The translations under genes were made by a program, and so were the position numbers. This document shows, piece after piece, positions 45,271 to 53,077 of a DNA stretch of 64,000 nt; the stretch's first letter is position 1, and each line of letters starts with the position of its first letter. Source of the DNA: Firmicutes bacterium HGW-Firmicutes-7 (GTDB taxonomy: Bacteria > Bacillota > Clostridia > Lachnospirales > Vallitaleaceae); NCBI GenBank assembly GCA_002841375.1, contig PGZO01000003.1, positions 124,001 to 188,000 on the forward strand. Reading direction: 5' to 3'. The notes below the pieces were generated by a model. That model saw only the letters and a program-made list of their open reading frames with translations. It made no database searches and had not been told where the DNA came from.

Positions 45271-45374
45271 TACCTAAATTTATTTTTTTATTAATTTGCC
45301 TAATTACAGCCCATATTAGCCATGTATTTAGATTATACCATTCACATTTTTATGTTACAAGTTAAACGAAAGTT

Positions 45375-45412
45375 AATAGAGTAATCAACATTATGACATT
45401 GATTACTCTATT
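45375..45412 (-). terminator. Hairpin downstream of the GIY-YIG gene
   Basis: Fourteen-base perfect arms AATAGAGTAATCAA and TTGATTACTCTATT with a 10-base loop, between the GIY-YIG stop and the argC promoter. The U tract is weak. Confidence 0.65.
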
Positions 45413-45471
45413 TATACTAAATATTAAGTTGTAATTTTATAATTCCAAAAGCAACTGTGAGCTCACACTGA

Positions 45472-45831
45472 TCAATGCGCTGGAGGATAGTTATATCCTC
45501 TATTTTCATAGGGTTGCAATTTTTCCAACCACACCTTTTCCATTTGCTTGAGCTCCCAGTTTTTATCTGTATCTTCCTTTACTTCTTTATCTTCGATTAC
45601 CTCATAGGTGAATGCTTCCTCCCCTAGCTTAAGCCAATCTTTTTGCAATTCAGAATTTGCAAATCTACCCATATCTAATTGTAAGCGCAGGGTGAACCAT
45701 TTATTTTTCAAATTGGTGCTTGTGGCAACGAAAATTTTGCCACTAACGGTATTTTTCACTTGGAATATGCCCATATATATCTTTATTTGCTTATATTCCT
45801 CTATCAATTCCTTTCGTCTTTGCTTATCCAT
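45472..45831 (-). CDS. GIY-YIG-family protein, probably degenerate
   Basis: About 119 residues. MGIFQVKNTVSGKIFVATSTNL corresponds to the GIY...YVG strands in a common Firmicutes group of short GIY-YIG proteins, and NSELQKDWLKLGEEAFTYEV plus the C-terminal RGYNYPP are typical of that group. The first motif is GIF and the second FVA, and the usual arginine of the following helix is not at its expected place, so nuclease activity is doubtful. A longer frame begins at 45885, but AGGAGA lies before ATG at 45831. The promoter is surrounded by octamer repeats shared with the neighbouring unknown gene. Confidence 0.68.
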   Translation of the reverse strand: MDKQRRKELIEEYKQIKIYMGIFQVKNTVSGKIFVATSTNLKNKWFTLRLQLDMGRFANSELQKDWLKLGEEAFTYEVIEDKEVKEDTDKNWELKQMEKVWLEKLQPYENRGYNYPPAH

Positions 45832-45902
45832 AATTATTCTCCTATACTTATGCTTCTTATCAATGCTTTTCATATTATTATTCATATTTCATAATTTTTT
45901 TA

Positions 45903-45993
45903 TTAGTAATTTAGTAATTTAGTAAATGTTTATGAGGCAATAATATCACATTGCTTCCTCATTGTCAAGTTAGTAGTTTAGTAGATTAGTGTT
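45903..45993 (-). promoter_or_regulatory. Promoter of the GIY-YIG gene flanked by tandem octamer arrays
   Basis: Minus strand: TTGACA (45963-45968), 17 bp, TATTAT (45940-45945). Downstream of it are three octamers in register, TTAGTAAT, TTAGTAAT, TTAGTAAA (45903-45926, plus-strand reading), and next to the -35 three more, TTAGTAGT, TTAGTAGA, TTAGTGTT (45970-45993). The same octamer, inverted, is repeated at the neighbouring gene's promoter. Confidence 0.65.
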
Positions 45994-46012
45994 TGTTTTT
46001 GCAAAAAAAAAG

Positions 46013-46037
46013 CTGCTATACTTTTTCAGTATAACAG
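46013..46037 (-). terminator. Terminator after the conserved unknown gene
   Basis: Arms CTGCTATACT and AGTATAACAG; on the minus strand a long U tract follows. It separates the unknown gene from the GIY-YIG gene. Confidence 0.82.
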
Positions 46038-46057
46038 TCTCTTTGTAAGATACCTTT

Positions 46058-46552
46058 TTATTCCTTACGACGTCCATAGCCCATTTCAAGTAATAGATTA
46101 GACAAGGTATGCAACCGTTCAGCCATCATTTCATCATCACGACTGAGTATATCATAGAACAACTTAATGTCCTCATCAATCACAGGATTATCTGTGCAGA
46201 CTTCCACTGTCATGGCATCCCCTTGTAATCCCACTCTATCAATCACAGGATTTTCCTCATTATAGAGTTTAGGATAACGATAGGCATCCATAAAATGCTG
46301 TTTACCTTTACAAATCAAAATTGCCATATCAATAATCCTATGCATCGGCAGTTCTTCTGACTGGCGTGACCATTTTTCTCCAGTGTAACGCCAAACTTTT
46401 GCGGAAATATCAACTTTGCCACGGTCATTCCACTGTGCAAGGCCGAGTGAAAGCCCCTTTGCATCAGATTCATAGGCTTGTCTGCCATCAACTTTTTCAT
46501 AATTCTCAATAACAACCACTGGTTTATGCTTAAGTGTTGTTGGTATTTTCAT
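46058..46552 (-). CDS. Conserved protein of unknown function (DUF6530-like)
   Basis: A 164-residue cytoplasmic protein. The sequence is strongly patterned (PTTLKHKPVVVIENYEKVDG, LSLGLAQWNDRGKVDISAKV, WSRQSEELPMHRIIDMAILI) and I recall it as a conserved Firmicutes family, probably DUF6530. No catalytic motif or membrane segment is visible. TATGGAGG precedes ATG. It has its own promoter, followed directly by four tandem octamers matching those around the GIY-YIG gene promoter, and its own terminator. Common control of the two genes is likely, but a joint function is not established. Confidence 0.72.
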   Translation of the reverse strand: MKIPTTLKHKPVVVIENYEKVDGRQAYESDAKGLSLGLAQWNDRGKVDISAKVWRYTGEKWSRQSEELPMHRIIDMAILICKGKQHFMDAYRYPKLYNEENPVIDRVGLQGDAMTVEVCTDNPVIDEDIKLFYDILSRDDEMMAERLHTLSNLLLEMGYGRRKE

Positions 46553-46585
46553 AAAATATTACCTCCATATTTATATTTAAAACAT

Positions 46586-46645
46586 TTTACTTGTTTACTA
46601 ATTTACTAATTTACTCATAGTATCATAGGCATGCAAAAAAGTCAA
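46586..46645 (-). promoter_or_regulatory. Promoter of the unknown gene with four tandem octamers
   Basis: Minus strand: TTGACT (46640-46645), 17 bp, TACTAT (46617-46622). Immediately downstream, in plus-strand reading, TTTACTTG, TTTACTAA, TTTACTAA, TTTACTCA run in exact 8-base register (46586-46617), the position expected of an operator. Confidence 0.65.
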
Positions 46646-46739
46646 TAATTTTGTATTTAAAGCTTTATAATAAAAGCACCAAGATTCATTATGCTATCTC
46701 AGTGCCTTTGGATTTTATTTTATATAGTATTAATGCTAA

Positions 46740-46797
46740 ATTAAGGGCATGTAAAATTAGTGCAAAATATTTTGCGATAATTTCACATGCCCTTAAT
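46740..46797. repeat. 58-base near-perfect palindrome
   Basis: Two 29-base arms (46740-46768 and 46769-46797) meet with no loop and differ at three positions. The ends read ATTAAGGGCATG and CATGCCCTTAAT. It lies downstream of the spore-coat genes and lacks a U tract. Confidence 0.85.
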
Positions 46798-46836
46798 GGT
46801 ACCACCATAAGACAATAGTGCCTGTCCCAAATAGTT

Positions 46837-47085
46837 CTAGCCTTGAGATACCTGATTTCTTACATTTGTTATTTCATTTGCATTAGCTGGGTCAGCAGGT
46901 TGATAATAACCTTTTTGCTTTGCTACTTGATATATCGCAAATTGCCTCTGCTCATCTTGATTTCTCATTTGTTGTAATGTTTGTCTTAATTGAGTATTTT
47001 CAGTTTCACCAATTGCAGTTGCATATCCTGTTAGGCTACTTTTAAGCCCTGATAAATAATCATTTACAATATCTTTTTCATTCAT
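46837..47085 (-). CDS. Small spore-coat protein, CotF-like
   Basis: An 82-residue helical protein: MNEKDIVNDYLSGLKSSLTGYATAIGETEN is given here by its ends MNEKDIVNDYLSGLKS and ATAIGETEN, which match the CotF-like coat family; NQDEQRQFAIYQVAKQKGYY and a Gln/Asn-rich tail follow. Such proteins are deposited in the spore coat. AGGGAGGG precedes ATG. It lies 13 bp behind a second small coat-type gene, forming a two-gene unit. It supports endospore formation by this organism. Confidence 0.8.
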   Translation of the reverse strand: MNEKDIVNDYLSGLKSSLTGYATAIGETENTQLRQTLQQMRNQDEQRQFAIYQVAKQKGYYQPADPANANEITNVRNQVSQG

Positions 47086-47098
47086 CGATTTTCCCTCC

Positions 47099-47284
47099 CT
47101 ATTGTAAGAATGTCATAAGCTTTTGCTTATTGTTTCTAGCATCTTGTGCGTCTTGTTTTAACATCTGACTGATTTGTGGATCTTGGCATTGTCCAGACAA
47201 ATCATCCAATTTATTAGCGATTGTTCCATGAGCGCCAATAAAATGTCTTAAGTTTTGTAATTCCATCTGATTTAAATTTGACAT
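47099..47284 (-). CDS. Small spore-coat-associated protein
   Basis: A 61-residue helical protein rich in Gln and Asn: NLRHFIGAHGTIANKLDDLS and DPQISQMLKQDAQDARNNKQ look like the N-terminal part of CotF-type coat proteins, which in Clostridia is often encoded as a separate small gene beside the longer one. AAAGGAG precedes ATG, and the downstream coat gene follows after 13 bp. The assignment rests on context and resemblance; it has no known enzymatic activity. Confidence 0.72.
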   Translation of the reverse strand: MSNLNQMELQNLRHFIGAHGTIANKLDDLSGQCQDPQISQMLKQDAQDARNNKQKLMTFLQ

Positions 47285-47473
47285 TGTATTACTCCTTTTA
47301 TTTTTTAATTACATACATATTATGAGAATACTAAAGTTATTTTATTCAATCAGGTACATTATAATTTATCTAATTATCCTTTTCCCGCGAGGCCTATTAT
47401 CAATTCAACTTCGAATTCGTTATAATATAGAAGATTACTATTACTTGGCATAATGCTTGCGCCTAAATAAAAA
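47285..47473. other. Intergenic region before the coat genes
   Basis: It presumably holds the sporulation (sigma E or K type) promoter of the two coat genes. I see no confident match and no other structure. Confidence 0.35.
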
Positions 47474-47515
47474 GCGTGACAAAATAGATTTTGCTTTCCA
47501 ATCTAAAAGTCTCGC
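47474..47515 (-). terminator. Imperfect terminator after the marR-MATE unit
   Basis: Arms GCGTGAC...TAGATT and AATCTA...GTCTCGC with mismatches. On the minus strand TTTTTATTT follows. It lies downstream of the MATE gene. Confidence 0.55.
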
Positions 47516-47602
47516 TCTTTCATACTTCTTTCATTAAATTAAACTCTATTAATTCTCGAATCTGCTTAAAAATGCCTTTGTCCGTTCTTTTTTGGGATTA
47601 TC

Positions 47603-48982
47603 TTATGCGACTTCTTCGTCAATGATTACATAATGATCTGCTTTATCCCGAAGGTGTCTTAATTCAAAAAATAACCAAGTTCCAGTTAAAATAGCAGAAG
47701 ATAAATCTGCAACCGGAGCCGCATATAATATTCCATCTAGCCCAAAGAATCGAGGCAAAATAATAATTGCTGGAATTAGAATCAGTACTTGTCTCGATAA
47801 GGTTAAGATTAAGGCTGGTTTCATTTTTCCTACAGCTTGAAAGTAATTGGCTCCAATAATTTGAAACCCGATAATTGGTAAAAACATTAAAAAGATTGAT
47901 AATGCACGTGAACCAAACCTTAATAACTCTGGGTCCTTATTAAATAGACCAATTAATTCTTCTGGGAATAGCCTAATACCTAAATATCCAATTAAAACTA
48001 TACCGGTTGCACCGATAATAGCCAACTTAAGTGTCTCCGTAACACGTTCATAGTTTTTAGCGCCATAATTATACCCTATAATTGGCTGGGCTCCTTGACT
48101 GATTCCGATAACTGGCATCAACAGCAGAAGTACAATACTATTTATAATACCAATGCCCGCTACTGCTAAATCTCCACCATAATTCATTAAACTGTTGTTC
48201 AATATAATGTTGAGAAGGCTGTTTGCCATCTGCATCATAAAAGGAGGCAGTCCAATTGCAATTATGCTTCTTACAATCAATGGATCTAATGTCAAATTAG
48301 GAATACGAATTTTAAGATGACTCTTGTTGGATAAAAAGTACCAAATTACCCAAACTGCAGTAATCGCTTGAGAAATAATTGTAGCAAATGCAGCACCTCT
48401 AATTCCCCATCTAAAGACGAATATAAACAGTGGATCCAACGCCATATTTATTAAGGCGCCAATCAACATCGTAACCATTGCAATTCTAGGGCTACCATCT
48501 ACACGTATAAAATTATTCAACCCAAAACTAACACCCCCAAATATTGAACCTAAAAGAATAATTTGCATATAATTCTTTGCGTAAGGCAGTAAATTCGCAT
48601 TAGCTCCAAAGAATTCCAAAATAGGCTCAAGAAATATCAAACCTACGACAGTCGAGAAAACAGAAATGCCTATAAGAAGTACAATAGCATTACCCATGTA
48701 TTTTTCTGCTTCCTCTCCCTTTTGCTCCCCAAGCCTGATTGCCGCCATGGAAGCTCCCCCGATTCCTACAAGCATAGCTAATGCCATCATAATCAGCATC
48801 ATTGGGAAGGCGATAGTAATTCCTCCAATTCCCATCTTCCCAATATCTGGGCTATTACCGATAAATATTCTGTCGACAACATTATATAAGGCATTAACTA
48901 ACATCCCAACAATTGCAGGAATTGAGAATGTCATTAATAATTTCAATATTTTTTCTTCTCCTAATTGTTTCGTCCTATCCAT
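47603..48982 (-). CDS. MATE-family multidrug/cation antiporter
   Basis: A 459-residue membrane protein with about twelve hydrophobic segments in two homologous halves, the MATE fold. Typical motifs are SIPAIVGMLVNALYNVVDRIF in helix 1 (written elsewhere as NALYNVVDRIFIG), GGASMAAIRLGE with the QKGEEAEKYMG loop, and SQGAQPIIGYNYGAKNYERV in the second half. It likely exports drugs or toxic cations in exchange for Na+ or H+. AAGGAG precedes ATG at 48982; a longer frame to 49030 has no site. It lies 53 bp behind a MarR-type gene. Confidence 0.92.
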   Translation of the reverse strand: MDRTKQLGEEKILKLLMTFSIPAIVGMLVNALYNVVDRIFIGNSPDIGKMGIGGITIAFPMMLIMMALAMLVGIGGASMAAIRLGEQKGEEAEKYMGNAIVLLIGISVFSTVVGLIFLEPILEFFGANANLLPYAKNYMQIILLGSIFGGVSFGLNNFIRVDGSPRIAMVTMLIGALINMALDPLFIFVFRWGIRGAAFATIISQAITAVWVIWYFLSNKSHLKIRIPNLTLDPLIVRSIIAIGLPPFMMQMANSLLNIILNNSLMNYGGDLAVAGIGIINSIVLLLLMPVIGISQGAQPIIGYNYGAKNYERVTETLKLAIIGATGIVLIGYLGIRLFPEELIGLFNKDPELLRFGSRALSIFLMFLPIIGFQIIGANYFQAVGKMKPALILTLSRQVLILIPAIIILPRFFGLDGILYAAPVADLSSAILTGTWLFFELRHLRDKADHYVIIDEEVA

Positions 48983-49035
48983 TTTAATTCTCCTTTTTCT
49001 CATTACAATATAAATTATACAAAATTTCATCTTTA

Positions 49036-49503
49036 CTAGGTTAAATTTGTTACTTTAAGAGACATTTCTCTTAAATTATATGATAATTGCTCAATAGTTT
49101 TTGAATCTAAACCTTCTGTAATAATTTCATTCCATTCGTTTAAAGCCTTTTTCAGATCCCCTTTTACTGAAAGACCTTTTTCAGTAATATAAATGCGGTT
49201 CTTCCGCCTGTCCACTTCGTCTTTTTTTCGTATTACATACCCTTTACTTTCCAATAAATTGATAGCGCGTGCAGTCGCTGCCTTATCTATGTAAAGATGG
49301 GAAGATAATGTCTCCTGGCTTACACCTTCTCGATAGTATAATGTTAACAAAAAAGCATACTCTGAAGAGCTAATATCTAAATCCTTTAAGGCATGATTAA
49401 TGAAAGACTGGAATTGTCTGTACAAAACTGAAATCCATCTCCCCATTCTTGGAGGCTCTGCTATATGATCAACTTCTACACTATTATTTTCTTCTTCTTT
49501 CAT
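49036..49503 (-). CDS. MarR-family transcriptional regulator
   Basis: A 155-residue winged-helix regulator. HLYIDKAATARAINLLESKG is the recognition helix-turn-helix and VDRRKNRIYITEKG the wing, both standard for MarR. MarR repressors release DNA when they bind small aromatic or toxic compounds. It is the first gene of a unit with the MATE transporter and probably represses it. Two TTGA-N4-TCAA sites lie 32 bp apart just upstream of its GAGGAGG ribosome-binding site. Confidence 0.92.
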   Translation of the reverse strand: MKEEENNSVEVDHIAEPPRMGRWISVLYRQFQSFINHALKDLDISSSEYAFLLTLYYREGVSQETLSSHLYIDKAATARAINLLESKGYVIRKKDEVDRRKNRIYITEKGLSVKGDLKKALNEWNEIITEGLDSKTIEQLSYNLREMSLKVTNLT

Positions 49504-49534
49504 AATAACCTCCTCGTTGTCTTTTTAAATTTAA

Positions 49535-49578
49535 TTGAGTTATCAACCAATTTTACTACTTTATAGTTGATTTGTCAA
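49535..49578 (-). promoter_or_regulatory. Twin MarR-type operator
   Basis: TTGA-GTTA-TCAA (49535-49546) and TTGA-TTTG-TCAA (49567-49578), 32 bp apart, or about three helical turns, upstream of the marR gene. They are the likely autoregulatory sites. Confidence 0.6.
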
Positions 49579-49606
49579 CCATTATTATGAGACTATGCAC
49601 TCTATT

Positions 49607-49649
49607 TTGTGCAAGAAAGAACAACTATATACTTTTGACACTATAACCA
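49607..49649. repeat. Solo fragment of the argD/carA repeat
   Basis: Forty-three bases match the junction between units of the tandem repeat at 40538-40812, including GCAAGAAAGAACAACTATAT and ACTTTTGACACTATAACCA. It shows that the repeat is dispersed in the genome. Confidence 0.8.
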
Positions 49650-49735
49650 ATTAATAATCTATTAATCTCACTATAAGTATGATATGTTAAGATAAGGTAA
49701 TTATTAATATATAAATATGGAGGGATTATTTAAAA

Positions 49736-51796
49736 ATGAAAAAGAGACTTTTGATATTATTTGTTACAATTGTTTTTACCGCTTCTTCACTATTTACGAC
49801 CTTTGCAAATAGTGAACAATCAAAGACGTTACCCCCTAATGCAAATTCATCTATTCTAATCGATGGAAATTCTATCGATACGACAGATTTTCCAATCTAT
49901 CTAGATGAAAGTTCCGTGGCAATGTATCCCTTGAGATTGATTGCTGAAAACCTTGGCGCTAACATATCTTGGGATAACGAAAAAAAAAGTGTGCTTATTA
50001 ATTATGTTAATGGTGAAGTCGTCTTAATTCCATCTACTAAAATGGTTTATATAAACGGTGTTAATAAGCGTATCAATTATAATATTGAAAACAAGAATTC
50101 TAGCATCTATGTTCCTGCTGAGTTTATTCGAGACATTCTAACGGCTAACTTTGAACTGAACCCAACTAACCAGACAATAAGCATACAAAAACCTTCTAAG
50201 AGCCTTGAAGCACTAAATCTATCTGATTCCGAACAATTAATTCAAAAGAAACTAGCCACTTACCTTTCAAGCCTTGAGCTTAACAGAAACTTTTCAGGCC
50301 AAATTTTAGTAGAAACAAATGGCAAGGTTTTAATTGACCGTTCTTATGGATATTCAGACTTTGAAAATCACGTGAAATCTTTTAATACAACGACCTTTGC
50401 CATTGGCTCAGTGACCAAGCAATTTACTGCTACAGCAATTGCCCAACTCGTTGAAAAAAACAAATTGGCTTTTGATGACAAAGTGTCAAAATATCTAAGT
50501 GATGTTCCCTTTGGAGATAAAATCACCCTCCATCAATTACTTACACACACATCAGGTCTTTACAATATCACAAGTGTTTCTGAAGTAATTAATCTTAAGC
50601 CATCAGAAATGACCTATACTAAATTAATATCCTTAATCAAAGATCAGCCCTTGGACTTTGAACCTGGAACAGAATGGCGGTATTCAAATACTGGCTATAT
50701 TGTTTTAGGAGCAATTATAGAAAAAGTTTCTGAGCAAACGCTGGAGACTTACCTGGAAGAAAATATTTTCAAGCCAGTTGGAATGGATCATACAGGTATT
50801 GCTTATCGTGCAAATGAAAAGCTTGTAACAGCAAATGGTTATACGGGCTATATGGACGTGGTTTTAGATAGCTTTGATGAAGTGTTGTTAAATCTAGCTT
50901 ATGGTGCCGGTTACTTATGTTCAACTGCTGAAGATTTATATAAATGGGATTTGTCTTTACAAGCAGGAAAGGTTGTTTCACCAGAAAGTTTATCTAAGAT
51001 ATTTGGTAAGCATGGTGATACCCACGAAATAGGTCAATATGGTTATGGCTGGTTTAGTGATACTGGCGCTTATGGAGAAGAAATTTCCCATGGTGGTAAC
51101 ACTTGTGGATTCACAAGTTTAAATGCTTTATTCCCAGAAAAAAATGCACACATCATTCTTCTTACCAACAAGGGCTATGTAAATCTTGTGACCATAAAAG
51201 ATAGTATAATAAATATATTAAATTCTAACGTAGTCGCGCCCATTGAAGCAAGAGGAAGCTATGATATTCCAATTTCTGAACTAGAAAATTATGCTGGAAG
51301 CTTTGAAGCTGAAAACACTAAGGCAACCATTGTAAATAATTCAGGAGCGCTTATGTTAAACCTTGATGGGATGACCTGTAGATTGATTGCAGAATCAAAA
51401 GAAAAATTATATTCTAGAGATATCGATGTTGAGTTGAAATATATATTTAATACAAGTCGTGAAATTACAGGAATCCACTTACGGTTGTACGGATCAAATA
51501 GTGATTATAAGAAAACAAAGGGTAGTAATTATATAACCATCTCAGAAACACAACTCGAAAAATATGTTGGTACTTATGAGATTAAAGAACTACTTCAATT
51601 CGTAGTTACTATTAAAGATGGAAAGCTCATTTTCAAGGTTGAAGGCCAACCTGAAGTTGAAGTCACTCCTTTATCTGAAACTGAATTTGAGTCATTACTC
51701 TATGGTGTCAAAATTAAATTCGATAATATTGATACTCCGAAAGGATGTACCATTAATCAAGCTGGTTTACAGTTCAATGCAACAAAATTAAAGTAA
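49736..51796 (+). CDS. Secreted serine beta-lactamase-like hydrolase with copper-amine-oxidase-type N domain
   Basis: A 686-residue exported protein. A signal peptide is cleaved near residue 26. Residues about 38-155 resemble the copper amine oxidase N-terminal domain, a non-catalytic wall-associated module (YPLRLIAENLGANISWD, YVPAEFIRDIL). Residues about 170-500 form a class C beta-lactamase/PBP-like domain with all three motifs: SVTK, YSNTGY and HGGN. The remaining residues are beta-rich and may be lipocalin-like. Relatives are esterases or D-aminopeptidases; true beta-lactam hydrolysis is not implied. ATG follows TGGAGGG, and a terminator follows the stop. Confidence 0.86.
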   Translation: MKKRLLILFVTIVFTASSLFTTFANSEQSKTLPPNANSSILIDGNSIDTTDFPIYLDESSVAMYPLRLIAENLGANISWDNEKKSVLINYVNGEVVLIPSTKMVYINGVNKRINYNIENKNSSIYVPAEFIRDILTANFELNPTNQTISIQKPSKSLEALNLSDSEQLIQKKLATYLSSLELNRNFSGQILVETNGKVLIDRSYGYSDFENHVKSFNTTTFAIGSVTKQFTATAIAQLVEKNKLAFDDKVSKYLSDVPFGDKITLHQLLTHTSGLYNITSVSEVINLKPSEMTYTKLISLIKDQPLDFEPGTEWRYSNTGYIVLGAIIEKVSEQTLETYLEENIFKPVGMDHTGIAYRANEKLVTANGYTGYMDVVLDSFDEVLLNLAYGAGYLCSTAEDLYKWDLSLQAGKVVSPESLSKIFGKHGDTHEIGQYGYGWFSDTGAYGEEISHGGNTCGFTSLNALFPEKNAHIILLTNKGYVNLVTIKDSIINILNSNVVAPIEARGSYDIPISELENYAGSFEAENTKATIVNNSGALMLNLDGMTCRLIAESKEKLYSRDIDVELKYIFNTSREITGIHLRLYGSNSDYKKTKGSNYITISETQLEKYVGTYEIKELLQFVVTIKDGKLIFKVEGQPEVEVTPLSETEFESLLYGVKIKFDNIDTPKGCTINQAGLQFNATKLK

Positions 51797-51817
51797 TCAT
51801 ACTCATTTTTCAATTTC

Positions 51818-51855
51818 AAATTGCCATGAACCTGTCAAAGGGTACATGGCAATTT
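51818..51855. terminator. Terminator between convergent genes
   Basis: Eleven-base arms AAATTGCCATG and CATGGCAATTT with a 16-base loop. It probably serves both the hydrolase gene and the DUF2164 gene. Confidence 0.7.
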
Positions 51856-51867
51856 CCATGCTATGGC

Positions 51868-52107
51868 TTATTTCATAATTCCATATAAATCTTCAACTTT
51901 TTCGTTCATATATTTTTGTACATCACTTACTGCTTGATTATAGTAATATGGACCTAGCTTATCTGTTATAAAATCTAAAATAAGTTCCCCTGCCAATTCA
52001 CCAATTAAATCTTCTCTTTCTCGGGCAAAATATTCTCTGATTTCCTCTACTGCTTTTTTCTTTTGTTCTTTAGCAAGTTCTATTTTACTGTTTTTTGGGT
52101 TTCTCAT
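51868..52107 (-). CDS. DUF2164 family protein
   Basis: A 79-residue protein matching DUF2164: LAKEQKKKAVEEIREYFARE, LAGELILDFITDKLGPYYYN and AVSDVQKYMNEKVEDLY. The function of the family is unknown; it is small, charged, cytoplasmic and widely conserved in Firmicutes and some Proteobacteria. A longer frame begins at 52149, but TAGGAGG stands six bases before ATG at 52107. It sits 75 bp downstream of a GNAT gene and may share its transcript. Confidence 0.82.
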   Translation of the reverse strand: MRNPKNSKIELAKEQKKKAVEEIREYFAREREDLIGELAGELILDFITDKLGPYYYNQAVSDVQKYMNEKVEDLYGIMK

Positions 52108-52182
52108 AACCAACCTCCTATTGTCATCGGGAAAAATATATTCCAACATACATAACTCTAAAGTGTGAGCCTTATTTATAGC

Positions 52183-52650
52183 TTACTGTTTACGCTCTTT
52201 TTCTCTAATCATAGGAATATATGTAATACCACTTTTAATTAGTTCCCCTGCAATTTTAGTAAATCCTAATTTTTCATATATCGTTACTGCATAAGGTGAA
52301 GCATTTACTGTAATTTCGGGCGATGATTCATCAAAAGCCTCCTTGAACAGCTTCTTAGCTATTCCTTTTTTATGATGCTGTTTCTTTACGAATAATAAAC
52401 ATATATGACTATCGTCCCGTGTTTCAATAATTCCTACGAGCTCATCTCTTTCCTTTGCAATGAATACCTTATGCTGTTGGTTCTCCAATCTATTGATAAC
52501 ATTTTCAGGACGAATCATTTCATAAAAAGTCTTTACCCCTTCTAAGGAATAATCAGGTCCAATATAACAATCAAAAACCTGTTTTATAAGATTTTGGACA
52601 GCTATTGCATCATCAGCTTTCATAGGGCATACTACAATTGTATCATTCAT
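52183..52650 (-). CDS. GNAT-family N-acetyltransferase
   Basis: A 155-residue single-domain GNAT. The acetyl-CoA-binding motif A is CLLFVKKQHHKKGIAKKLFK, where QHHKKGIAKKL fits Q/RxxGxG/A, and AVTIYEKLGFTKI is motif B. The acceptor is unknown. AAGGAG precedes ATG. It is transcribed away from the riboswitch region, and the DUF2164 gene follows. Confidence 0.87.
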   Translation of the reverse strand: MNDTIVVCPMKADDAIAVQNLIKQVFDCYIGPDYSLEGVKTFYEMIRPENVINRLENQQHKVFIAKERDELVGIIETRDDSHICLLFVKKQHHKKGIAKKLFKEAFDESSPEITVNASPYAVTIYEKLGFTKIAGELIKSGITYIPMIREKERKQ

Positions 52651-52817
52651 AAATACTCCTTATATACTTTATATTTCAGTTTTTTTCTTTTCAAATTATA
52701 TCATTTTAGGTTTTATGTTACAAGTTATTCAACCAAATTTATTCTGTATACTTAAAATGAATAGTAAATATTGCCTATTGAATTAACATCAATATTCTTA
52801 TATATTTTTATAAGAAC

Positions 52818-52912
52818 TTAATGTCGAAATAGCACAACTATTGAAAAATAGTGTCGCAAAGTTATGGGTCTAAAGCATATATTGCTATGATTGCCAAGCC
52901 ACCGAAACATTT
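52818..52912 (+). ncRNA. c-di-GMP-I (GEMM) riboswitch
   Basis: The core matches class I c-di-GMP aptamers in order. A short stem ACTATT-GAAA-AATAGT carries the conserved GNRA tetraloop. It is followed by GTCGCAAAG, then GGGTCTAAAGC, then GCTATGATTGCCAAGCC and ACCGAAAC. The tetraloop receptor and the P1 closing bases (AATGT with ACATT) can be placed. A perfect intrinsic terminator follows 20 bases later. It reads on the plus strand, toward a 60-residue unknown protein and cardiolipin synthase. Confidence 0.85.
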
Positions 52913-52931
52913 ATGGACATATTCATAATAT

Positions 52932-52955
52932 GACATCTATGTAGATGTCTTTTTT
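52932..52955 (+). terminator. Terminator of the c-di-GMP riboswitch
   Basis: GACATCT-ATGT-AGATGTC followed by six T. It is the probable expression platform of the aptamer just upstream. Confidence 0.85.
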
Positions 52956-53077
52956 GCATTTATACCATGGTCCGATATTTTCTATGTGGCAGTATTGAGG
53001 GTCAAATGTCGCACCATAAATAGGTAACAAATTTTTCAATGTTATAAATCTTTATTATGATGAGAAGGAAGTGTATG

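Noticed and set aside
45332-45360. Main argC promoter (TTGTAA-17-TATAAT)
   Set aside because: It is a good match to consensus, but the nearer TTGCAT-17-TATAAT has ARG boxes and the same layout as argG. The distal one is kept only as a possible second start.
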